Positions 32,442-38,727 of a DNA stretch of 38,727 nt are shown here, piece by piece. A program made the position numbers and the translations under genes. Position 1 is the stretch's first letter, and each line of letters starts with the position of its first letter. Source of the DNA: Phycisphaerae bacterium (GTDB lineage: Bacteria > Planctomycetota > Phycisphaerae > Phycisphaerales > SM1A02); assembly GCA_002700845.1 (NCBI GenBank), contig PAFA01000016.1, positions 1 to 38,727 of the forward strand, in the 5' to 3' direction. Under the pieces are notes generated by a model. The model made no database searches and was not told the origin of the DNA. It saw only the letters and a list, made by a program, of their open reading frames with translations.

Positions 32442-34184
32442 ATGATGATCTCCGAGCTGCTCATGGTGTCTTTGTCGCAAACGTTCACGGTCATTGGCCT
32501 TCCGGACACACAGAACTACAGCCAGTCGTTCCCCCAAATTTTTCGTGCGCAAACCCAATGGGTATCGGATCAGAAAGATGATCGAGATATCCAATTCGTG
32601 TCGCACTACGGGGACGTGGTTAATTGTGGTGACCAACTGGATCAATGGGCCAATGCCAAGTCCGCCCTTGATTTGTTGGATGCCACCGGGATTCCATGGG
32701 GCGTCTCTGCAGGCAACCATGACATCAAGCCCTATTGCGGGGGGGATGATCAGTACATCCCCGAATTTTTTGCTGAGCGGTATGGTCCCACCAAATGGGA
32801 CGACCAGCCATATTTTGCCGGATGTTCGCCCAGTGGTATGAGCAACGCTCAAGTCTTCAGTGCTGGTGGCTGGGATTTTCTTTGGTTGCATTTGGAATGT
32901 GATGTCCCCACCCGAGAAATGGTGTGGGCGCAAGCTCTTTTGGATCGACATCGTGATCGTGTGGCGGTTGTGACAACCCATCGATACATGCAAGATGCCG
33001 AGGACTACACCGCTGGAGTACCCTTGGTGCCGAGTGGGCGCTTCCCAGATATCTGGTACATCTTTGAAGGGATTTACTCCGATGGTGGCAACCAAGCGGA
33101 AGAGATTTACCGCTGGCTGGTGCGTCGAAACCCTTCCATCTGCATGGTGAACTGCGGGCATTTCCACGAAGAATTTCGACAAACATCGACCAATGTGAAT
33201 GGTTTGCCGGTGCATGAAGTCTTGGCGGATTATCAGGATGACCCCAACGGTGGTGATGGTTGGCTTCGAATTATGGAGTTCGACACGGAACTGGAAGAAA
33301 TCCGAGTGGAGAGTTACTCCCCGACCCTAGATCAATATCGAACCGCCGATGAGTCGATATGCACACTTCCGGTGACCTTCGGTGCGTATGTTCTTCCGCC
33401 AGAGCAGGCCTTTGTTGCTTTTCAAGAAGGCATCAATGGTTATGACGGCACCAAGGACACTTGGATCAATGAAGACGAACCAAACTCGAGTTACGGCGGG
33501 GACGACACCCGAGAATCAGACGATGACACATCGAATTCCATTTTTACGGACGATCAAGGGCAAGCCCTTCTCCGGTTTGACGACCTGTTCACTGAAAATG
33601 TTGTGGTTGGAAAGATCCCGTTGGGCTCATCGATTGCTCAGGCCCGCTTGGTCCTGGAACTGCAAGATGATGTCGATACCCCATTTGCCAACCCAGACTT
33701 TTACGTGCACGAAGTCATGGTCCCTTGGGAGGAATCCTCCACCTGGAATTCGCTGGGCAATGGCCTTTCGATTCCCGAGGACTTGGGCGACCGGATCGCG
33801 ATATTCCCGGGAGACAACAGTCCATCATCTGATTTCGGTCGCAGTATGGATCTCACGGCATTGGTGCAGCGCTGGAGCGACGGTCAGCCAAACTGGGGGG
33901 TGGCCATCTTGCCCGAGATCGTGACGGGCAACGATGATGGCATCTCGATTTGGACCAGTGAAGCATCCAATGGGATGGTTCGTCCCCGACTCGAAGTGAC
34001 CTATGTCGTTGACACCACTCCGCCGAGCCGTCCGGGAGACCTTGATGATGATGGCCTGGTCGGCGTCAATGATTTGATTTTGCTCTTATCCGCATGGGCA
34101 ATGACCGATTCCCCATTCGATCTGGACGGAAATGGAACCGTTGATACTGGTGATCTCATCTTCTTGATCTCCGCTTGGGGCTGA
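32442..34184 (+). CDS. Calcineurin-like metallophosphoesterase with DNRLRE domain and dockerin-like tail
   Basis: About 580 residues. Residues about 8-300 carry metallophosphoesterase motifs in order: GLPDTQ, HYGDVVN, SAGNHDIK, TTHRYM and NCGHFHEE. Residues about 325-520 match the DNRLRE/CBM96-like fold (KDTWINEDEPNSSYGG, ALLRFDDL, RPRLEVTYV). Residues about 528-580 hold two dockerin-like repeats (GDLDDDGLVGVNDLILLLSAW, DLDGNGTVDTGDLIFLISAWG). The domain style implies an extracellular phosphatase or nuclease, yet the N-terminus has only a short hydrophobic stretch. ATG 32442 is 41 bases past the previous terminator, with TATGAT at 32433-32438 but no ribosome site, so the mRNA may be leaderless. 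ATG 32445 or 32463 are alternatives. Confidence 0.8.
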   Translation: MMISELLMVSLSQTFTVIGLPDTQNYSQSFPQIFRAQTQWVSDQKDDRDIQFVSHYGDVVNCGDQLDQWANAKSALDLLDATGIPWGVSAGNHDIKPYCGGDDQYIPEFFAERYGPTKWDDQPYFAGCSPSGMSNAQVFSAGGWDFLWLHLECDVPTREMVWAQALLDRHRDRVAVVTTHRYMQDAEDYTAGVPLVPSGRFPDIWYIFEGIYSDGGNQAEEIYRWLVRRNPSICMVNCGHFHEEFRQTSTNVNGLPVHEVLADYQDDPNGGDGWLRIMEFDTELEEIRVESYSPTLDQYRTADESICTLPVTFGAYVLPPEQAFVAFQEGINGYDGTKDTWINEDEPNSSYGGDDTRESDDDTSNSIFTDDQGQALLRFDDLFTENVVVGKIPLGSSIAQARLVLELQDDVDTPFANPDFYVHEVMVPWEESSTWNSLGNGLSIPEDLGDRIAIFPGDNSPSSDFGRSMDLTALVQRWSDGQPNWGVAILPEIVTGNDDGISIWTSEASNGMVRPRLEVTYVVDTTPPSRPGDLDDDGLVGVNDLILLLSAWAMTDSPFDLDGNGTVDTGDLIFLISAWG

Positions 34185-34210
34185 ACCGGTTTCCTTCCTA
34201 TGCTCAATAT

Positions 34211-37200
34211 GTGGGATCGCCTTCACCAGATCTGACTCTCGCGGCTGCACTGCCCATTGCGGCCCATGCGGATGTCATTGCATCACACCTCAAAGAGCGT
34301 GGAGTGGTGATTGTTTGTGGGGAAACCGGATCGGGCAAGAGCACCCAGTTGCCCAAACTTTGTTGGTCCCTGGGCAAGCCTGGCGGAGGCATGGTGGGGC
34401 ATACCCAGCCCCGACGTATTGCCGCCCGATCGGTGGCGTCTCGCGTTGCAGAGGAAGTCGGCGTTGAACTGGGAAGAGAAGTCGGATGGTCCGTGAGGTT
34501 TACGGATCGAACGCGACCGGAAACCAAACTTCGAGTCATGACCGATGGCATTTTGTTGGCGGAAGCGCAAAGGGACCGTCATTTTTCGCGGTACGACACA
34601 ATCATCGTGGACGAAGCCCATGAGCGATCGCTGAACATTGATTTTCTGCTTGGTCTGCTTCAGCGGGCCCGTGAGCGTAGGCCTGAGCTACGTGTGATTG
34701 TGACGAGTGCGACCATTGATCCAGAACGCATGGCCCGTCATTTTGATGACGCTCCAATCGTCACCGTCGAAGGTCGTATGTATCCCGTCGAAGTGCGATG
34801 GCGTCCTCGTTCCGAACAAGATGCTTCGCTGGAGTTGGAGTCCGCGGTGTCATCTGCTTTTGATGAAATTCGAAGTGAGATGCCATCGGGCGATGTCCTG
34901 ACCTTTCTTTCGGGTGAACGAGAAATTCGAGAACTCAGCACTTACATGCGTGGGCATTTGCAGCGGCATCGTTTGGCCGATCGGTGGGAGATTCTTCCGC
35001 TGTACGGTCGACTTTCGGTCGAAGACCAAGCCAGGGTCTTTGCTTCAGGAGAGCGTCGGCGCATGGTGCTTGCGACCAATGTTGCCGAAACCAGTGTGAC
35101 TGTCCCGGGTGTCCGTGCGGTTATCGATGTTGGAATGGCTCGGGTCTCGAGATTTCACGCCAAAACTCGCGTACTGCGCTTACCGGTCGAAGCCATCAGT
35201 CAAGCCTCGGCAAACCAACGTTCAGGCCGTTGCGGACGGGTTGGTCCCGGTTTGTGTCTTCGTTTGTACGACGAGAAGGAGTTCGCCACTCGACGTACTT
35301 TTACGGAACCCGAGATCCGGAGGACCAATTTGGCATCGGTCCTGCTGCGAATGCGCGCGATGCGTTTGGGATCGGTGAAGGAATTTCCTTTTTTAGAAAC
35401 ACCAAAGCTTTCGGCGGTGCGTGAGGCTGAATTGAGCTTGCGTGAAATTGGTGCTCTTCGTCAAGATGGAAAGCTCACCACTTTGGGACGTCGATTGTCA
35501 CGACTTCCCGTCGATCCGAGATTGGGACGTCTGATCTTGGAAGGCATCAACCGTGGTGCGTTGCGGGAGATGCTGACGCTGGCGGCGGTGCTGTCATTGC
35601 CGGATCCCCGGGAGCGATCTGCAGAGCATCGAGAAGAAGCTGATGCGGCCCGAAGAAAGTGGCGACGATCAAGTTCCGACTTCTTGTCACTCCTAGCGCT
35701 GTACGAAGATTGGAAGGTGGTCAGGGAGGAGGGGACCCGAGGGGACGTCCGACGATTCTGCAAAAGCCATTATTTGCATGCGCTTCGCATGCAGGAATGG
35801 ACCGATCTACGTCGCCAGCTGGAGGAGATGGCGGTCCGGGCTTTAAAGGCAACCCCCAATACCGCTCCGGCCACTTCTGAATCAATTCATCGCTGCGTAC
35901 TGACGGCCTTTCTCGGCAACATCGGACGTCTTGATAAGCGTGGCGAATACCGAGGTATTCGGGATGCCAGGTTTGCCATCTTTCCAGATTCTGGTTTGTT
36001 TAAGAAAGACCCCAAGTGGATCGTGGCCGCGGAAATTGTGGAGACCAGTCGGCGGTGGGGACGTTTGTGTGCCAAAGTCCAGCCATCTTGGATTGAGGGG
36101 GTCGCGGGTGAGCGCATGTCTCGCAGTTGGGATCACCCCGAATGGGATCCAGATCGCGGAGAAATGGTTGCCCGCGAGCGTGGAGAGTTTCTCGGCTTGG
36201 AGTTGTATGGTCGTAGACGAGTGGCTTTGGCGCCACGGGATCCTCGGCTGGCTCGAGAACTTTTTATTCAACACGCGTTGGTCGAGGAGGGTTTGCCCGG
36301 CCGAGAAGATTTCTTGGTGGCAAACCGAGAGTTGGTGCTGCGTCTTCGAGAAATGGAAGCTCGGCGGAGGCAGCGAGATTTGCTGGCCGGCGATGCACGC
36401 CGCCACGCGTTTTATGACCGCCAGCTTCCAGACCACGTGGTGGGGACCAAAAGTTTTCGCAAGTGGTTTCGCAAAGCACACAAGAGGAACCCTGAGTTGC
36501 TGCGGATGACTGAGGCGGAGGCGCTACGGGATGAAGAAGCCTCCGACCGGCTTCATTCCATTGAGTCTCAGCACGTTGATTTCCCTTCCGACTTTTTGAC
36601 CGAAGCCGGTCCCGCGAGGGTTCGGTACGCCTTCCATCCAGGGGAGGAGGTTGACGGCGTGCGCTTGCAGCTTTCCCCTCAGCAAGTGGCGGTTTTGGAG
36701 AAGCATCGCGCTGACTGGTTGGTCCCGGGAAGACTGCCGGATCGCATCGAAGCTTTGTGCCGAACCCTTCCCCGAGAAGTTCGGCGGGGGCTGATGCCTC
36801 TGGCCGACACGGCACGAGAAATCGCCTCTGAACTCACCTTTGGTCAAGGTGATTTACTGCATGCGTTGACAGAATCGTGTCGCTCCAGAGGGGTGCCCGT
36901 TCGAATAGATCAATTTCAACCCGATCAGGTCCCAGAAGAACTCAAAATGTTGCTCGAGGTGGTGGATGAGCAGGGTGAAGTGATCGCGCGTTCACGTGAT
37001 CTTATGACTTTGCGTCAGCGCCTCGGAGATCGGATTGCGGAAGCCAGCGTGGCGATGGCCGATGCATTCGAGGTCAAGACTGGGCTTCGCCATTGGACTG
37101 TTGGTTCGGTCGGGGAGGTCCGGCGTACGGTACGCAACGGCGTTTTGGTCGAGGCTTGGTCGTCACTGGTACCGGAGCCGAATGGCGAAACCGTTGCCCA

Positions 37201-37939
37201 TCAACTTGTCTTTTCAAGTGATGCCGCTGATGCGGCCACGCGTGCCTCGTGCGCTCGATTCCTGGCCAATGATCTTTCGGATGATCTCGATCGCCAGTTG
37301 CCGCTTCTGCCGGGCAGTGAAATTATCAATGATCTTGATGCATCCACAGTGGGTCATGTCCGTGAGGCCATTGTGAATCTTGCTGGGTTACAGGATTCAC
37401 CGACTCCAAATTCTCCCGAAGCATTGCAGGCCAGATTCGACTTTGCTTGGCGCGGACTTTGGAATGCAGCCGAGCAAGTTCTTTCGGCAATGCAGATGCA
37501 CCGTGAGTTGGCAAGTCAGGTGGCGGCCCGACTGGTCGGTTTTGATAAGGCCGTTTGGGATGATGTTCGCGATGACCTAAGGCGTCAACATATTCGTGCC
37601 CTTCCAATATTGGATTGGTCGCCAACTCATTTAAATCGTGTGAACACACGACTCCAAAGCCTGCTTTTGCGCATGGATCGATTGAAGTCTCCCAATGGCA
37701 TCCCTCGTGATTTGATGGTGCAGAAGGAAATCAATGCCCACCGCCGGACGGTGGATCTGTTGCGGCAGAGCGCGGGCGAGCCGTGGTCTGCGGCATCACA
37801 TGCGGTCCGGCACTTGGATGAACTGGTGGAAGATTTGGCTGCAGCCCGTTGCATGGTGGGTGAGCGGGCCGCACCAGTTGTTCATCCTGAGTGTTTGGCA
37901 GAGGCAGTCCGTCAAGCCGAGTACACCAGCGGTCGGTAG
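34211..37939 (+). CDS. hrpA: ATP-dependent RNA helicase HrpA (DEAH family)
   Basis: About 1,242 residues, near the roughly 1,300 of E. coli HrpA. Motif I is CGETGSGKST, motif II is VDEAHERS, motif III is TSATID, and motif VI is QRSGRCGRVGPG. HA2 and OB-fold-like regions follow, and the long C-terminal part fits the DUF3418 domain of HrpA. HrpA unwinds RNA and has been linked to mRNA processing and to rescue of stalled ribosomes. GTG 34211 is chosen because it leaves the upstream gene intact; TTG 34175 would overlap that gene by ten bases, and neither has a clear ribosome site. Unrelated in function to the secreted-protein genes before it. Confidence 0.9.
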   Translation: MGSPSPDLTLAAALPIAAHADVIASHLKERGVVIVCGETGSGKSTQLPKLCWSLGKPGGGMVGHTQPRRIAARSVASRVAEEVGVELGREVGWSVRFTDRTRPETKLRVMTDGILLAEAQRDRHFSRYDTIIVDEAHERSLNIDFLLGLLQRARERRPELRVIVTSATIDPERMARHFDDAPIVTVEGRMYPVEVRWRPRSEQDASLELESAVSSAFDEIRSEMPSGDVLTFLSGEREIRELSTYMRGHLQRHRLADRWEILPLYGRLSVEDQARVFASGERRRMVLATNVAETSVTVPGVRAVIDVGMARVSRFHAKTRVLRLPVEAISQASANQRSGRCGRVGPGLCLRLYDEKEFATRRTFTEPEIRRTNLASVLLRMRAMRLGSVKEFPFLETPKLSAVREAELSLREIGALRQDGKLTTLGRRLSRLPVDPRLGRLILEGINRGALREMLTLAAVLSLPDPRERSAEHREEADAARRKWRRSSSDFLSLLALYEDWKVVREEGTRGDVRRFCKSHYLHALRMQEWTDLRRQLEEMAVRALKATPNTAPATSESIHRCVLTAFLGNIGRLDKRGEYRGIRDARFAIFPDSGLFKKDPKWIVAAEIVETSRRWGRLCAKVQPSWIEGVAGERMSRSWDHPEWDPDRGEMVARERGEFLGLELYGRRRVALAPRDPRLARELFIQHALVEEGLPGREDFLVANRELVLRLREMEARRRQRDLLAGDARRHAFYDRQLPDHVVGTKSFRKWFRKAHKRNPELLRMTEAEALRDEEASDRLHSIESQHVDFPSDFLTEAGPARVRYAFHPGEEVDGVRLQLSPQQVAVLEKHRADWLVPGRLPDRIEALCRTLPREVRRGLMPLADTAREIASELTFGQGDLLHALTESCRSRGVPVRIDQFQPDQVPEELKMLLEVVDEQGEVIARSRDLMTLRQRLGDRIAEASVAMADAFEVKTGLRHWTVGSVGEVRRTVRNGVLVEAWSSLVPEPNGETVAHQLVFSSDAADAATRASCARFLANDLSDDLDRQLPLLPGSEIINDLDASTVGHVREAIVNLAGLQDSPTPNSPEALQARFDFAWRGLWNAAEQVLSAMQMHRELASQVAARLVGFDKAVWDDVRDDLRRQHIRALPILDWSPTHLNRVNTRLQSLLLRMDRLKSPNGIPRDLMVQKEINAHRRTVDLLRQSAGEPWSAASHAVRHLDELVEDLAAARCMVGERAAPVVHPECLAEAVRQAEYTSGR

Positions 37940-37966
37940 TCCCGTGCCAAAAAGGTTGCAAAACAA

Positions 37967-37997
37967 CAAGTGGGGAGGCCGGAAGCCTCCCCACTTG
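37967..37997 (-). terminator. Strong 13-pair hairpin between hrpA and the PEP-CTERM-like gene
   Basis: CAAGTGGGGAGGC (37967-37979) and GCCTCCCCACTTG (37985-37997) pair perfectly around a five-base loop. On the minus strand it is followed by TTGTTTTG, so it should end the PEP-CTERM-like transcript. It may also block read-through from hrpA on the other strand. Confidence 0.85.
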
Positions 37998-38021
37998 GGT
38001 GTTGCGGGTTGTGGTTGAAAA

Positions 38022-38648
38022 TCAACCGTTGCGGCGGCGGCGACCGAGGCCAGCGAGGCCAAGGAGTGCCAGTGCACCAGGTGCAGGGATGGCAACACCA
38101 CCAACAAAGATGGAGGCGTTGGCATTGCTGGAAGAGACGCTCAAGTCGTCGATCCAGATTTGGTTGTCAGCACCGCCGTCGTAGGCATAGATTCTTGCCT
38201 CGATGATCAATGCGGTTTCCCCTTCAGCAACGGTCCAGGTGTGATTGGTGGATTCCCATCCGCCATCACGAGCGACGATGCCGCTGGGGCCTGAAGCACT
38301 GCCGTTGTAGCTGGTGAGATCAGAGCCGTCGAAGTAGTGGCCCCAAAGTCGGCCACCTGCGTGGCCCCCATCTAAGTCACCATCAAGACCCAAGAACCAG
38401 GCAGACGCATCGACCGTGTCGCCGGCTTCCAGTCCAGTTATGTAAGCGACGAAGACCTGAGGGGTTCTGCCGATGGGATCTTCGATCATCGTGAGGCTGT
38501 AGTCGCCGGAATAAGACTCTGCGTCGGTGTACTCGACAGATCCAACATTGCCATAGGTACCGAAGTAACCCAAGACAGATGGGTCTTCCCAAGACGTTGA
38601 AGCTCCCACACCGTTTAAGGCGCTTGCGAGGATCATTGATTCAAACAT
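38022..38648 (-). CDS. PEP-CTERM-like sorted exoprotein
   Basis: A 208-residue beta-rich protein ending in a sorting tail at about 187-208: a Pro-rich start IPAPG, a hydrophobic helix ALALLGLAGLG, then RRRR. Tails of this type are recognised by exosortase-like enzymes, and this form is common in Phycisphaerae. The body (SWEDPSVLGYFGTYGNVG, then GWESTNHTWTVAEGET and NQIWIDDLSVS) looks like a carbohydrate-binding-style jelly roll. ATG 38648 has GGAG seven bases upstream. There is no clear N-terminal signal peptide from this start, and the frame stays open to the window edge, so a start beyond the window is possible. No exosortase gene is present here. Confidence 0.75.
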   Translation of the reverse strand: MFESMILASALNGVGASTSWEDPSVLGYFGTYGNVGSVEYTDAESYSGDYSLTMIEDPIGRTPQVFVAYITGLEAGDTVDASAWFLGLDGDLDGGHAGGRLWGHYFDGSDLTSYNGSASGPSGIVARDGGWESTNHTWTVAEGETALIIEARIYAYDGGADNQIWIDDLSVSSSNANASIFVGGVAIPAPGALALLGLAGLGRRRRNG

Positions 38649-38727
38649 TTGTGAACTCCATAGAGATAGAAAAAGATAGGTCAGGCCAATCTCTCTCTTC
38701 TCCAGGATGTCACTCTCAATCCTCGCC

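Noticed and set aside
25214-34184. Cellulosome interpretation of the dockerin-like tails
   Set aside because: No cohesin or scaffoldin and no cellulases are seen; such tails are widespread in planctomycetes without cellulosomes.
34175-34210. TTG 34175 as the hrpA start
   Set aside because: It would overlap the upstream gene's dockerin tail with no ribosome site, and the added residues do not resemble HrpA; it remains an alternative.

Overview
The window reads as a compact chromosomal stretch from a planctomycete, most likely a marine Phycisphaerae-type bacterium. The clues are three consecutive secreted proteins with C-terminal dockerin-like EF-hand repeats, calcium-binding (TSP3-like) repeats of the DCNxNGIxD type, and a PEP-CTERM-like protein whose sorting tail runs IPAPGALALLGLAGLGRRRR. 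This is inference from protein style; there is no rRNA here to confirm it. I see no rRNA, tRNA, CRISPR, transposase or integrase, and no gene-free stretch longer than about 260 bases.

Layout. (1) 77-5731: a PepE-like dipeptidase, a secreted thioredoxin-fold protein, a PfkB sugar kinase, and two overlapping amidohydrolase paralogues, the second of which has lost most of its metal ligands. (2) 5732-7669, minus strand: a UDP-glucuronate 4-epimerase-like enzyme and an ApbE-like lipoprotein. (3) 7698-14252, plus strand: a tightly coupled surface-polysaccharide operon. It holds a Tat-signal TIM-barrel protein, a nucleotide-sugar dehydrogenase, a CapD-like SDR, an O-antigen ligase-like membrane protein, an initiating sugar-phosphate transferase and an ABC exporter (permease plus ATPase). 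No conventional glycosyltransferase gene is present. (4) 14257-16346, minus strand: a PhoR/PhoB-type two-component system. (5) 16465-24982: an almost complete tryptophan catabolic island in two convergent operons. The minus operon runs 3-hydroxyanthranilate dioxygenase, ACMS decarboxylase, kynureninase, kynurenine 3-monooxygenase, tryptophan 2,3-dioxygenase and, after a gap, kynurenine formamidase. The plus operon encodes an atypical SDR, 2-aminomuconate semialdehyde dehydrogenase and a RidA-family 2-aminomuconate deaminase. (6) 25214-34184: secreted proteins (M36/M4-like metallopeptidase, P-domain/TSP3 protein, metallophosphoesterase with a DNRLRE domain), each with a dockerin-like tail, interrupted by a minus-strand GT-C-like membrane protein. 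(7) 34211-37939: an HrpA-type DEAH helicase. (8) 38022-38648, minus strand: the PEP-CTERM-like protein.

How it works together. The kyn genes would take tryptophan through kynurenine, 3-hydroxykynurenine, 3-hydroxyanthranilate, ACMS and 2-aminomuconate semialdehyde to 2-aminomuconate and, after deamination, 4-oxalocrotonate. ACMSD and the dehydrogenase together point to carbon and nitrogen recovery from tryptophan, not NAD synthesis. The polysaccharide operon would start a chain on a lipid carrier, export it by ABC transporter and possibly ligate it to an acceptor. The most interesting leads are the SDR without a YxxxK motif beside the aminomuconate genes, the inactive-looking amidohydrolase paired with an intact one, the palindrome ahead of kynB, and the run of dockerin-tailed secreted proteins.
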